This document shows, piece by piece, positions 8,531 through 17,356 of a stretch of DNA of 64,000 nt. Within the stretch, counting starts at the first letter, position 1. Each line of letters starts with the position of its first letter. The notes beneath the pieces are model-generated. The model ran no database searches. It was not told the origin of the DNA and saw only the letters and a program-made list of their open reading frames with translations. Where the stretch lies: positions 1 through 64,000 of the forward strand of contig CAJTQA010000008.1 of the NCBI GenBank assembly GCA_910578455.1. Direction: 5' to 3'. This DNA is from an uncultured Dorea sp. Lineage in GTDB: Bacteria; Bacillota; Clostridia; Lachnospirales; Lachnospiraceae. Both the position numbers and the translations under genes were made by a program.

Positions 8531-8578
8531 TTACAATTGTAATAAAAATATTATAGACGCTATATACCTGATTGTCAA
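8531..8578 (-). promoter_or_regulatory. Consensus promoter and BlaI operator of blaI-blaR1
   Basis: On the minus strand TTGACA (8578-8573), a 17-base spacer and TATAAT (8555-8550) form a perfect sigma-A promoter. Just downstream lies the perfect 12-base dyad TTACAATTGTAA (8531-8542), matching the three dyads in front of the lipoprotein operon. The arrangement indicates autoregulation. Confidence 0.88.
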
Positions 8579-8633
8579 TTTCAGAAAAAAGATGAATGTA
8601 AAAATGAAGAGGAGCAAGAGGCAAATCTTCGGA

Positions 8634-8685
8634 TTGACGAATTCATAAATATATGCTATTATGAATTTACCTCAAAGGTAAATTC
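8634..8685 (+). promoter_or_regulatory. hig promoter with palindromic operator
   Basis: TTGACG at 8634-8639, a 17-base spacer and TATTAT at 8657-8662. Immediately after the -10 box is a perfect inverted repeat: GAATTTACCT (8663-8672), CAA, AGGTAAATTC (8676-8685). This covers the transcription start and is the likely binding site of the HigA antitoxin for autoregulation. Confidence 0.8.
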
Positions 8686-8702
8686 GAGAAAGAGGTGATG
8701 CA

Positions 8703-8999
8703 TTGGATATTACGTACAAAAATAAGAAGATTGAAAAGGTTTGTACTGATGCCAAGATATCCGATAGAACATATGGAAATGAAATGTCAGAAAAGATCCA
8801 GATGCGTATAGGAGAAATTGAAGCTGCAGAAACTGTAGAAGAAATGATTAAATATCACATTGGCAGGTGCCATCCATTAACCAATAATCGGAAAGGGCAA
8901 TATGCAGTTGACTTAGTGCATCCGTATAGATTGGTTTTTAAAAAATATGGAAATGAAATCCAAGTGGCACATATAATGGAAATAGTAGATTACCATTAG
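8703..8999 (+). CDS. higB: HigB-type (RelE/ParE superfamily) toxin
   Basis: A 98-residue ribosome-dependent mRNA interferase-type toxin. It begins with a TTG codon 7 bases after AGAGG; the nearby ATG at 8698 is out of frame. The pattern MDITYKNKKIEKVCTD, ...GRCHPLTNNRKGQYAVDL and VHPYRLVFKK is typical of the HigB 'killer' family found beside HTH-peptidase antitoxins. The antitoxin gene follows 29 bases later, the toxin-first order characteristic of HigBA. It may stabilise the adjacent defence region. Confidence 0.82.
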   Translation: MDITYKNKKIEKVCTDAKISDRTYGNEMSEKIQMRIGEIEAAETVEEMIKYHIGRCHPLTNNRKGQYAVDLVHPYRLVFKKYGNEIQVAHIMEIVDYH

Positions 9000-9028
9000 G
9001 ACGAGGAAAGTGGATAGGAGGTAGCACT

Positions 9029-10081
9029 ATGGTGAGAAGTCGCAGTTTTATTGCAACACCACCTGGAGCGACAATTAAGGAGCAGCTAAATGACAAAGGG
9101 ATGAGTCAGAAAGAGTTTGCTGCAAGGATGGATATATCAGAAAAGCATATTAGTAAACTCATTAACGGTGAAGTTCAGCTGACTCCAGAGGTGGCTGTTA
9201 GATTAGAGGTAGTATTAGGAGTGCCGGCAAAGTTTTGGAATAATCTTGAGGCAGTTTATAGAGAGAAGCTGATTAAGGTTAAGGCTCAAAATGCAATGGA
9301 TGCAGATGAAACCTTGGCAAAGCAACTTCCATATAATGAAATGGTTAAGTTTGGATGGATCCCGGAAGCAAGAGATTCAAAAGAAAAGGTAATCAATCTT
9401 AGAAAATATTTTGAAGTTGTTGAGTTAGTTCTGTTAGAGAATAAACGAATTACCAGAATAGCATGTAGAAGACTTGCGGTTACAGAAAAAAGTGATTTTG
9501 CATTATTGGCGTGGGTTCAAGAAGCAAAGATTAAAGCCCGTAATATTGAAACATCGCCAATAAATATTAAAGGGTTAATAAGTATTATTCCAGAGATTAG
9601 AACTATGACTGTTGTGCAGCCAAAGGAGTTCTGCCCCAAGATAAAAAGCATGTTGGCAGGGTGCGGAATAGCAATTGTATTCTTGCCGCACTTAAAAGGC
9701 TCCTTCCTTCAGGGAGCTTCATTTATGGATGGCAATAAGATAGTTGTAGGGCTTACGGCTAGAGGTAAGGATGCAGATAAGTTTTGGTTTAGTTTATTTC
9801 ATGAATTGGCTCACATTATATTAGGCCATATTGGCCATATTGATGGAACAACTGATCAGGATGAAGAGGCCGCAGATGCTTGGGCAAGAGATGCTCTGAT
9901 ATCAGAAGAGGCATTTAGCGAGTTTGTAGAGAAATCAAGTTTTTCTTCGACAAGCATTCGAACATTTGCAAAAACACTGGGTATTGCGCCTGGAATTGTT
10001 GTTGGAAGATTGCAGAATGAAGGATGCATTAAGCATAATATGATGAATGGCTTAAAAGAGCATTATGAAATTGCAGTGTAA
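9029..10081 (+). CDS. higA: HigA-type antitoxin with ImmA/IrrE metallopeptidase domain
   Basis: 350 residues. The N-terminus (about residues 15-75) is a HigA/XRE helix-turn-helix (MSQKEFAARMDISEKHISKL). The C-terminal half carries an ImmA/IrrE zinc-peptidase motif, HELAHIILGH near residue 258. HigA proteins bind the toxin and repress the operon; in this long subfamily the peptidase may regulate stability. The ATG follows GGAGG. It is partnered with higB and has a hairpin terminator behind it. Confidence 0.85.
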   Translation: MVRSRSFIATPPGATIKEQLNDKGMSQKEFAARMDISEKHISKLINGEVQLTPEVAVRLEVVLGVPAKFWNNLEAVYREKLIKVKAQNAMDADETLAKQLPYNEMVKFGWIPEARDSKEKVINLRKYFEVVELVLLENKRITRIACRRLAVTEKSDFALLAWVQEAKIKARNIETSPINIKGLISIIPEIRTMTVVQPKEFCPKIKSMLAGCGIAIVFLPHLKGSFLQGASFMDGNKIVVGLTARGKDADKFWFSLFHELAHIILGHIGHIDGTTDQDEEAADAWARDALISEEAFSEFVEKSSFSSTSIRTFAKTLGIAPGIVVGRLQNEGCIKHNMMNGLKEHYEIAV

Positions 10082-10098
10082 ATGTAGTGATTTATGGA

Positions 10099-10130
10099 GG
10101 ATCATGTTGAAAGACATGGTCCTTTCATTA
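10099..10130 (+). terminator. Probable terminator of the higBA operon
   Basis: GGATCATGT (10099-10107) and ACATGGTCC (10114-10122) form a 9-base stem with one G-T pair and a six-base loop, followed by a short T-rich stretch. Between here and the next promoter (10131-10288) I see no gene with a start and ribosome site. Confidence 0.5.
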
Positions 10131-10288
10131 TAAAAAACAGGAAGGAGAGAATCCCGACGATTAGGAAGAAAGCTGAAATCTACAGTTGTTAAGAAAAGAG
10201 CGAATTGGCTGCAGCCGTCGCTGCTTATCTTTTATATGCAGATAATGAGATTTGAAAGATGTAAAAAGATGTGCAGCCTTATTCTCTG

Positions 10289-10317
10289 TTGAAAACTGTC
10301 ACCGAATAGGGTACAAT
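10289..10317 (+). promoter_or_regulatory. Predicted promoter of the restriction-modification operon
   Basis: TTGAAA at 10289-10294, a 17-base spacer, and TACAAT at 10312-10317. It would drive the nuclease and both methyltransferases. The leader to the nuclease ATG is about 100 bases. Confidence 0.6.
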
Positions 10318-10421
10318 TCTTGTGGGGAAGCTTTGTTAAGAACAGACTGTAAATGTTCTCAGTGCCGTTTTTGAACGGCAGCAGAGCGATTTTGACAGGA
10401 TGCGGCAAGGAGGAGCGCGAA

Positions 10422-11060
10422 ATGGAGAAATACATAGAAATACGGGGCAGATATAATATTGCATGCTACAGAATAGATATTGATAGCGATATGAGGCAAA
10501 CTGCGTTAAAATTTGCAAAAGATATCATCCTTTCTGGTAACCAATATTCCCGCCTGCTGCCTGAACAGGTGCGGAATTCCAATGACGTAAGCATGCAGAA
10601 GAAGATTGAGATTCAGAGAACTTATATCGGGAAACTGGGAGAACTTGTATTTGTGAAATTTTTGGAGGAGAGCGGCAAGGCAGTCAATACAGACGGTATG
10701 CTGGAGGTTTATGAAGGACAGGATAATGTTGACCCTTATGATTTTATGACTCTCCGGGGGCATTCTGTTGATGTTAAGACAGGTTTTCGGAATATACATA
10801 CGAGGCTTCTTGTAAATGTGGAGCAATTTTATAATATTCCGAAGGATTACTATGCGGCAGTGAAGATAGAGGCTGCGGATACGGACTCCGGTCAAAAGCT
10901 TGTTGACTGGGAGAGTATCAATCAGGCATCAATCCTGGGATATGCGGAGCGAAACTACATGGAAGGGCATGCACAGGTCAGAGATTTTGGCGAAGGTGAT
11001 GCCAAATGGCTGTTTTATAATAAGCTGTTGGGAATCGACAGCCTCTTAAATGAATTTTAG
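10422..11060 (+). CDS. Putative restriction endonuclease, PD-(D/E)XK-like
   Basis: 212 residues from the ATG at 10422, 7 bases after AAGGAGG; a longer in-frame start at 10353 has no such site. The central part has a glutamate in a helix (KLGELVFVKFLEE), then an acidic residue (DPYDF) and HSVDVKTGF about ten residues on, the spacing expected of a PD-(D/E)XK catalytic core. It lies 12 bases upstream of an N6-adenine methyltransferase and is followed by a C5 methyltransferase, so restriction nuclease is the best reading. No named family is recognised. Confidence 0.65.
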   Translation: MEKYIEIRGRYNIACYRIDIDSDMRQTALKFAKDIILSGNQYSRLLPEQVRNSNDVSMQKKIEIQRTYIGKLGELVFVKFLEESGKAVNTDGMLEVYEGQDNVDPYDFMTLRGHSVDVKTGFRNIHTRLLVNVEQFYNIPKDYYAAVKIEAADTDSGQKLVDWESINQASILGYAERNYMEGHAQVRDFGEGDAKWLFYNKLLGIDSLLNEF

Positions 11061-11072
11061 CTGGGAGATTTT

Positions 11073-12770
11073 ATGAGTGAAATATTGCTAGATGCATTAT
11101 CAGTTGTCAGAGGATACCTGATTCAAAATTACAATAAAGGTGAGCAGGATACCGTTTGGAATGAAATTTTTGAGGTAACAAGAAACAGGGCGGGAGATAG
11201 CATATATCCAAAGGGGGCTTATGAGCAGGACACATCAAAATACGGATATGAAAAGACGCAGGAAATTCTCTCTTGCCTGAACGAAAAGGAATCAATCCGT
11301 AAGACGAAAGGGGTATATTATACCCCTTCTGACATTGTAAGGTTTATTTTGCTGAACAGCGCAAGGCTTGCCTGTGAAAATCTGTCTCCTGAGACAATCA
11401 GAGCGGAAGATTATCAGGGGATCCTGCCGGAGAAGTTTTGTTTTGAGATGTCGGTATATGATCCTACATGCGGAACGGGGGTATTTCTGCTTGAAGCTCT
11501 TGCTCTAAAACTTGACATGCTTAAGAGTTTCCGGAAGGAGCCAAAAAGAGATGAAATCCGGAAAATAGTGTTGTCTGTGAAAGGCAATGATTTAAACAGA
11601 GATTCGGTTGCAATAGCGAAGATGAAACTGCTTTTATGCGTGCTGCATAAGTATGGGGTTTCAATGATAAAAGGGATGGCTAAGGTTCTGGCGTTATGCT
11701 TTACATGCCGCGACTTTATAAACGGGCAGCCTGGCAGCGCGGAGAGTGATAAGGCGCCATGCAGACATGATATCATACTTGGCAATCCTCCTTATGTGGA
11801 GGATTCTAGGAGCGAATCCATTCCTCAAAAAAAATATGGGAATATCTATGCCAACGTGCTGGAGAATGCGGCGTTTCGCCTGAAACCGGGCGGCGTATTG
11901 GGGTTTGTCATACCTCTTTCTTATGTGTCCACGCCCAGGATGAGGCAGATACGCCAAGAACTGTATAAGCATGTTCCGAAACAGTACATACTGAGCTATT
12001 CGGACAGGCCGGACTGCCTGTTTCGCTCTGTCCATCAAAAGCTGTGCATCTTTTTCGGAAAGAACACAGATGGGGGAAGGAGAATCTTTACGGGAAATTA
12101 CAGGTACTGGTACCGGGAAGAGCGTGAAAACCTGTTTCGTACAGCGGAGATCATAGAAAATGAATTTGCGGCAGAAGAATATATCCCAAAGCTTGGCACA
12201 AAGACGGATGCGGATATTTACCGGAAACTGGCTGAGATGCCCGCGGCCTTAAGTGATGTGCTTAAAAGGCGGAAAACAGGGGAAGGTAAAGGAGCAAATA
12301 TCTTTCTGAATATGAGGGCGGCATTTTGGATGAAAGCATTTTTGCATGAGCATGCAGGCTCCGAGTACAAAAGATTTTACTGTGAAGATAACAATCTTGC
12401 ATGTCTTTGCATGTGCCTGTTAAATTCCTCGCTATTCTGGTGGTACTGGGTCTGCGTGTCTGACTGCTGGCATATTACGGGGAAGGAGCTGGATGGGTTT
12501 AGGATTCCTGACGTGCGGGGTGCAGGCGATTTTGCCGAGCTGGGCAGGCTTGCGCGTTTGCTGGAGGATAAGCTGGAAGAGACGAAACTGTATGTCGGTA
12601 CGAAACAGACAGAATATGAGTATAAGCATAAAGACTGTGCCGAAGTCATCCATCAGGTGGACGGCTGTATTCACCGGCTGTATGGGCTGACAGAGGAGGA
12701 AGGCGATTACATAAAAAAATTTGCGTTCCGGTACAGGATCGGTGAGGGCGTGAAAAATCAGCAGGATTGA
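11073..12770 (+). CDS. N6-adenine DNA methyltransferase (Eco57I/class I N6-MTase-like)
   Basis: Modification enzyme of 565 residues. Motif X-like GVYYTPSDIVRFIL is near residue 86, the SAM-binding motif I DPTCGTGVFLLEAL near residue 130, and the catalytic motif IV ILGNPPYVE near residue 234. The C-terminal half resembles a target-recognition region, as in type IIG/Eco57I-like enzymes, but no nuclease domain is fused; the separate gene upstream could supply it. It probably protects host DNA by methylating adenine. The target site cannot be read. Confidence 0.82.
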   Translation: MSEILLDALSVVRGYLIQNYNKGEQDTVWNEIFEVTRNRAGDSIYPKGAYEQDTSKYGYEKTQEILSCLNEKESIRKTKGVYYTPSDIVRFILLNSARLACENLSPETIRAEDYQGILPEKFCFEMSVYDPTCGTGVFLLEALALKLDMLKSFRKEPKRDEIRKIVLSVKGNDLNRDSVAIAKMKLLLCVLHKYGVSMIKGMAKVLALCFTCRDFINGQPGSAESDKAPCRHDIILGNPPYVEDSRSESIPQKKYGNIYANVLENAAFRLKPGGVLGFVIPLSYVSTPRMRQIRQELYKHVPKQYILSYSDRPDCLFRSVHQKLCIFFGKNTDGGRRIFTGNYRYWYREERENLFRTAEIIENEFAAEEYIPKLGTKTDADIYRKLAEMPAALSDVLKRRKTGEGKGANIFLNMRAAFWMKAFLHEHAGSEYKRFYCEDNNLACLCMCLLNSSLFWWYWVCVSDCWHITGKELDGFRIPDVRGAGDFAELGRLARLLEDKLEETKLYVGTKQTEYEYKHKDCAEVIHQVDGCIHRLYGLTEEEGDYIKKFAFRYRIGEGVKNQQD

Positions 12771-12812
12771 CTTTCGTGTGAGAGCCCCTATAAGCTGGCG
12801 GAGGTATGAATA

Positions 12813-13907
12813 ATGGACGCAATTGACCTGTTTTCCGGGTGCGGCGGCCTGTCTCTGGGATTTGCCAGAGCGGGGTTTGTGGTAAAAAAGGCCGTGGAAT
12901 TTGATCCGGGCATTGCAGAGACTTACAAAAAAAACCACCCGGATACGGCTGTGGTGGTGGACGATATACGAAATATAGACCGTTCCGGCATCTTTAAGAA
13001 GGGAGATGCCGACGTGATTATCGGAGGCCCTCCCTGCCAGGGTTTTTCCATGGCGGGGGCGAGGATTCGGAACGGGTTTATCGACGATCCGAGAAATTAT
13101 CTGTTCAAGCATTATTTTAATGTGGTGAGGGCGGTAAAGCCCAAAGTGTTTGTCATGGAGAATGTAAAAGGAATCATGACCATGCAGGGCGGAAAGATAT
13201 TTGAGGAGATACTTAAGACCTTTTCCGACCCGGAGATGTTAGGAGGGGAGCCGTACCATCTGTACTATGAGGTGGTGAGGGCTGTCGATTTTGGCGTGCC
13301 GCAAAAGAGAGAGCGGGCAATCATCATTGGCACGTTAAAGGAAGAGGCGGATATCCCCGGGCTATGGATGGACGTGAAACAGGAGATTGCCGCAGAGCAT
13401 CCGGGGTATTTTGACAAAGTTACGGTGAGGGATGCCATCGGGAACCTCCCGCCGACAACGGAGGACGGGATTATTTCCAATCCGGAGCCGGAGACGGAGT
13501 ATCAGCGGTTCCTTTCGTGTAAAAAAAAGGAGATTACAAATCATAGCAGGACGAAACATTCGAAGACAGCGGTTGAACGAATGAGCAGAATTTCCGGGGG
13601 TGAGAACTTTACCGCTCTGGAGGAAAAGATCAACTCTGTCCACAGCGGCGCATACGGGCGGCTTTGCTGGGAGGAGGCTGCCCCTACCGTCACCACAAGG
13701 TTTGACACGCCTGCGGGAGGACGTTTCATCCATCCGGAAGAGAACCGGACGCTTTCGCCGAGGGAAGCGGCGCGTATTCAGAGCTTTCCTGATGGCTTTG
13801 TGTTTTACGGGAATAAGACTACTGTGTGTAAGCAGATCGGCAATGCCGTGCCTCCTAAGATTTCCTATTTTCTGGCGCGCCTTGCCGGGAAGATTTTGAA
13901 AAGCTGA
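12813..13907 (+). CDS. DNA C5-cytosine methyltransferase
   Basis: 364 residues with the conserved motifs in order: motif I DLFSGCGGLSLGF, motif IV catalytic GGPPCQGFS near residue 75, motif VI MENVKG, motif VIII (FGVPQKRERAIIIG), and motifs IX-X (TLSPREAARIQSFPD, KQIGNAVPP). The region between VIII and IX is the target-recognition domain. It follows the adenine methyltransferase by 42 bases with a good ribosome site, GGCGGAGG. Two chemically different methyltransferases beside one nuclease suggests an asymmetric target with one enzyme per strand, or a second unlinked specificity. Confidence 0.92.
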   Translation: MDAIDLFSGCGGLSLGFARAGFVVKKAVEFDPGIAETYKKNHPDTAVVVDDIRNIDRSGIFKKGDADVIIGGPPCQGFSMAGARIRNGFIDDPRNYLFKHYFNVVRAVKPKVFVMENVKGIMTMQGGKIFEEILKTFSDPEMLGGEPYHLYYEVVRAVDFGVPQKRERAIIIGTLKEEADIPGLWMDVKQEIAAEHPGYFDKVTVRDAIGNLPPTTEDGIISNPEPETEYQRFLSCKKKEITNHSRTKHSKTAVERMSRISGGENFTALEEKINSVHSGAYGRLCWEEAAPTVTTRFDTPAGGRFIHPEENRTLSPREAARIQSFPDGFVFYGNKTTVCKQIGNAVPPKISYFLARLAGKILKS

Positions 13908-13935
13908 TATAATCAAGGACAAATGGCGGAAAAAA

Positions 13936-13944
13936 TGCTATAAT
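13936..13944 (+). promoter_or_regulatory. Extended -10 promoter of the Wadjet operon
   Basis: TGC-TATAAT at 13936-13944 is an extended -10 element; AGGACA at 13916-13921 sits 17 bases upstream as a poor -35. A second extended -10 (TGA-TATAAT, 13905-13913) overlaps the end of the C5 methyltransferase. Both point toward jetD. Confidence 0.5.
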
Positions 13945-13977
13945 GAAAAGAACTAACCGGCGAAAAGGAGTTTTTGA

Positions 13978-14967
13978 GTGAGACGGATATCATTGGAGGA
14001 GCTTTTGCGCGCCCGTGCGGATGTTCCATACAGCGTACAGTGCGGCTATATTATGGAGCTCATGGAAAAGGGGGAGATAAAACCTTTAAGGGCATCGGGA
14101 ACTAACGGGAAGAAACCGGCGATGTTCCGGGAATACTGGAAGATTGAGCCTGAAAAGGATTATGCTCCTCTGGCGGACGAGCTGAAGTACCGCTTGGATG
14201 CCAGGATTTGCATAGATTACTATCTGTCCCACCTGGACACATATGAGAAGGAACGGCGCTGGGTGCTGATGCTGAGTGAGTTTCTCGGAAAGCGGAAAGA
14301 GCAGCTTTCCCATGAGGAATCGGAAAATGAGCGCAGTTTTGAAATCTGGAATGAAGAAAAATTTTTATGCCAGGGGCGGGGAAGGACAGTTCTTAAGCAT
14401 TGCGGACTTGAGGAAGATTTTTTTAACATCTACAGAACGTCAGAGCCATTAGCGTATTATTCCCATACACGCGAAACTCCGCAGAATATGGTAATCCTGG
14501 AAAACAAAGACACCTTTTACAGCATGAGGAAATTCCTGCTTGACGGAGGAGAGGAGATTTTGGGGATGCCTGTCGGAACTCTTATCTACGGAGCGGGGAA
14601 GAAGATCATACGGTCATTTCAGGACTTTTCGTTCTGTGCGGAGCCGTATATGGAAGTGCAGGGGAACAGAATCTTTTATTTCGGGGATCTGGACTATGAG
14701 GGAATCGGCATTTATGAGAAACTTGCCGGGGTGTTTCGGGAGGAGTGGGAGATTATTCCGTTTGCGGCAGCCTATGAGCGGATGCTTGAAAAGGCAGAGG
14801 CAGCCGGACTCGGGCGGATGCCGGATACGAAGAAAGGGCAGAACCGGAATATAAAGAACGAATTTTTTGCATATTTTCCGGAAAAGAGCGTGCTCAGGAT
14901 GAAGGCGGTGCTGGAGGGCGGGAAATACATACCGCAGGAGATTCTGAACATTTCGGATTTTTACTGA
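13978..14967 (+). CDS. jetD: Wadjet nuclease subunit JetD (DUF2220/TOPRIM)
   Basis: Nuclease of the Wadjet SMC complex, which cuts small circular DNA after loop extrusion. 329 residues with a GTG start after AAAAGGAG. The N-terminus is a DNA-binding-like domain; the C-terminal half is a TOPRIM fold with VILENKD (catalytic glutamate, about residue 178) and FGDLDYEG (DxD, about residue 238). It is placed first, ahead of jetA-jetB-jetC, unlike the canonical jetABCD order. Confidence 0.8.
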   Translation: MRRISLEELLRARADVPYSVQCGYIMELMEKGEIKPLRASGTNGKKPAMFREYWKIEPEKDYAPLADELKYRLDARICIDYYLSHLDTYEKERRWVLMLSEFLGKRKEQLSHEESENERSFEIWNEEKFLCQGRGRTVLKHCGLEEDFFNIYRTSEPLAYYSHTRETPQNMVILENKDTFYSMRKFLLDGGEEILGMPVGTLIYGAGKKIIRSFQDFSFCAEPYMEVQGNRIFYFGDLDYEGIGIYEKLAGVFREEWEIIPFAAAYERMLEKAEAAGLGRMPDTKKGQNRNIKNEFFAYFPEKSVLRMKAVLEGGKYIPQEILNISDFY

Positions 14968-15013
14968 TTGTTACGGTTGATACGGACAGATGACGCAAGG
15001 GGAAAGACGAAAG

Positions 15014-16633
15014 ATGCAGTATGATTTTTTGAAATATTTTCCAAAAAGGATGAAGAATGTGGGGCTGTATGCCCTGATCATCCAGAACAGCTCTCAGAAA
15101 GCCATATGGAAACAATATGGCTTTTTGAAGTTGGATGAACAGCTTAACGTAGTCTTTGCGGTGATGCTGTACATTATGGAACAGTCACTGAAGGAAGAAA
15201 ACTGCGTGATGGACGATATCGGGGCTTACATTGACACGCTGAATTCCGGGCATTTTCATAAGGCAATGGCTTATGACGACTGCAGAAAACTGGGGGATTT
15301 TATCGTAAATATCGTGCTGTCCAATGAGGGGAAGGAGATGCATTTTGACGGCTTTGACTTTGAACAGAGCGCTTATCAGGAGATGCATATCAGTTACGTT
15401 GCCAACAGGATCATCTACATTGACCATGAGCTGAAGAGGACGTCTTATTATCTGACGGATGAAGGGTACAACCTGATGCTGGCCACTCTGGAGATCGAGG
15501 GCAATATGAAACTGACCATCCATGAGATGATTTTCCAGATGCATCTGGAAAAACAGAGCTACGAGAGGGCAGTGGACGACATTAAGAATGTGTTTAACCT
15601 GCTGCGGATTCAGATACAGAAGATTCAGGAGGCTATGGGAAAGATACGCCGGAATGCACTGAATTATTCGGTTAAGGATTATGAGGACATCCTGCAGGAG
15701 AATCTGGACACTATCGGGGAGACGAAACAGAAGTTCCAGAACTACCGGGAGCGGGTGAGGAGCCGTGTCCGGGAGCTGGAGGAGGAAAATATTGACGTCA
15801 GCCGCCTGAGCGAAAAAGATGAGGAGAAACTTAACAGCTTAAAAGTCATTGAATCCTACCTGAACCGGACGATTGACGAGCATCAGAAGATACTCAGCGG
15901 TCATTTTGACCTGAAGGCTCTCTACACGAAAGAGCTGGAAGAGCTGATCCAGATGTCTTATATCAAGCGGTTTTCCTTCCGGAGCGATATGTATGAGAAG
16001 GTGCTGGAAAATCCTGGGGCGCTTGAGCGGCTCGACTATTTCCTGCGCCCTCTGTTCGGAAGGGACATCGAAAAAATCTATAATCTGAACAAATCTTTCA
16101 GCCTGCAGAAACCTGTGCGGAGACAGAAGGAGAAGGACATAGAGGAAACCTTTGACTATGATGAGGAGAAGTGGCAGAAAGAACAGGATATGCTTCGGAA
16201 GAAAAAGCTTATGAAGTATGAGGAAAGCCTGGGATATCTTCTCAGGGAGACGAAGGGCAGGGGGGAGATCACCCTGCGTGAAGTGGGGATGCGCCTGGAG
16301 AGGTCTGCGAAAGAGAAAAGCCAGCTAATCCCGAATGTGGAGATATTTAAGGAGATCATGGTGGAGCTTATTAAAAACTGTGAGATTGATATCGAGGCGC
16401 TGAAAAAGGAGCGCAGTGAATATATCCAGGACCGTCCGGGAGAATTTCAGCTTAATGAGATGCTCCTTCACCTTGTGGAGGAATATCCGGAGAATTCGGA
16501 CATTACCAGGGTGGAAGTTTACCGGGTAGAAGACGGGGGCGTAGTGACCTTTGACGGGATTCTGGATGAAAACGGAGTGAGGAAGAGCATTCGGTGCTCG
16601 GACGTGTCAATCAGGGTAAGGCGAAAGGAATAA
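15014..16633 (+). CDS. jetA: Wadjet kleisin-like subunit JetA
   Basis: Kleisin-type bridge of the SMC complex, analogous to MukF. The start at 15014 follows AAGGGGA at good spacing (539 residues); an in-frame ATG at 14990 has a poorer site. The N-terminal half is a helical winged-helix-like region; the middle (residues 170-300) is coiled coil rich in KIQEAMGKIRRN and ERVRSRVRELEEENID-type heptads; the C-terminus is a small beta-rich domain. No enzymatic motif is expected. Assignment rests mainly on position before a JetB-like and a JetC SMC gene and beside jetD. Confidence 0.75.
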   Translation: MQYDFLKYFPKRMKNVGLYALIIQNSSQKAIWKQYGFLKLDEQLNVVFAVMLYIMEQSLKEENCVMDDIGAYIDTLNSGHFHKAMAYDDCRKLGDFIVNIVLSNEGKEMHFDGFDFEQSAYQEMHISYVANRIIYIDHELKRTSYYLTDEGYNLMLATLEIEGNMKLTIHEMIFQMHLEKQSYERAVDDIKNVFNLLRIQIQKIQEAMGKIRRNALNYSVKDYEDILQENLDTIGETKQKFQNYRERVRSRVRELEEENIDVSRLSEKDEEKLNSLKVIESYLNRTIDEHQKILSGHFDLKALYTKELEELIQMSYIKRFSFRSDMYEKVLENPGALERLDYFLRPLFGRDIEKIYNLNKSFSLQKPVRRQKEKDIEETFDYDEEKWQKEQDMLRKKKLMKYEESLGYLLRETKGRGEITLREVGMRLERSAKEKSQLIPNVEIFKEIMVELIKNCEIDIEALKKERSEYIQDRPGEFQLNEMLLHLVEEYPENSDITRVEVYRVEDGGVVTFDGILDENGVRKSIRCSDVSIRVRRKE

Positions 16634-17356
16634 ATGATTATGGCTTATGAATTAGAGGATATCAGAACCAGTCAGGAAATATTTTACTATCTTCTGGAGA
16701 ACCATGAACTCAGGGAGGAAGAGGAGATGCTGCTCTATAAGGCGTACGCCGAGCGGGAGGAAGTCCAGAGCCTGGTGAAATCTCAGGGGGAGGTGGCAGG
16801 AAGCACCATCGTGAGGTACGGGAATGTCATCTACCTCATCCCGAAAGAAGAAAATAATTTCCTGGGGTTTTCCAAGGCGCAGTTAAAGGCGGTGCTGTGC
16901 AGGTCAACCGCTACGGATAAGGACTATTATCTTTCCCAGTTTGTCATACTGACCCTCCTGGTAGAGTTTTTTGACGGCCAGGGGAGCAGCAGCAAATCCA
17001 GGGAATATATCCGGGTGGGCGAGCTGCAGAACCTGATATCGGAATATCTGAAGGCAGGGAAAAGGGAGCTTGACGAGGAGGAAGAGGAGCAGTCCGGCAT
17101 TGCGTTTACTGATATGCTGCAGGCATATGAGGCGTTAAAGTCAGACGACAGGGGAGCGAGGACGAAGACGACGAAGGAAGGTTTCCTGCACCATATCCTG
17201 CTGTTTTTGCAGAAGCAGGGGCTGATTGAATATGTTGAGCGGGATGAGATGATAAAGACAACGAAGAAACTGGATAATTTTATGGACTGGAACCTGTTAA
17301 ACCAGAATAATTACCAGAGGGTGCTGAAAGTGCTGGGGGTGGCGGAAAGTGAGTAA
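16634..17356 (+). CDS. jetB: Wadjet MukE-like subunit JetB
   Basis: 240 residues, starting directly after the jetA stop and overlapping the jetC start by 8 bases. It is a small acidic protein with winged-helix-like character (EDIRTSQEIFYYLLENHELREEEE at the start, GFLHHILLFLQKQGLIEYVERDE in the second half), matching the MukE-like partner in Wadjet operons (I recall DUF6063 for this type, unverified). The tight overlap indicates a single multi-subunit complex. Confidence 0.72.
   Translation: MIMAYELEDIRTSQEIFYYLLENHELREEEEMLLYKAYAEREEVQSLVKSQGEVAGSTIVRYGNVIYLIPKEENNFLGFSKAQLKAVLCRSTATDKDYYLSQFVILTLLVEFFDGQGSSSKSREYIRVGELQNLISEYLKAGKRELDEEEEEQSGIAFTDMLQAYEALKSDDRGARTKTTKEGFLHHILLFLQKQGLIEYVERDEMIKTTKKLDNFMDWNLLNQNNYQRVLKVLGVAESE

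Noticed and set aside
10131..10288. Short open frame (ELAAAVAAYLLYADNEI)
   Set aside because: No start codon with ribosome site; likely chance.
13083..13095. Possible inteins or frameshifts in the C5 methyltransferase
   Set aside because: All motifs are in one frame with normal spacing.
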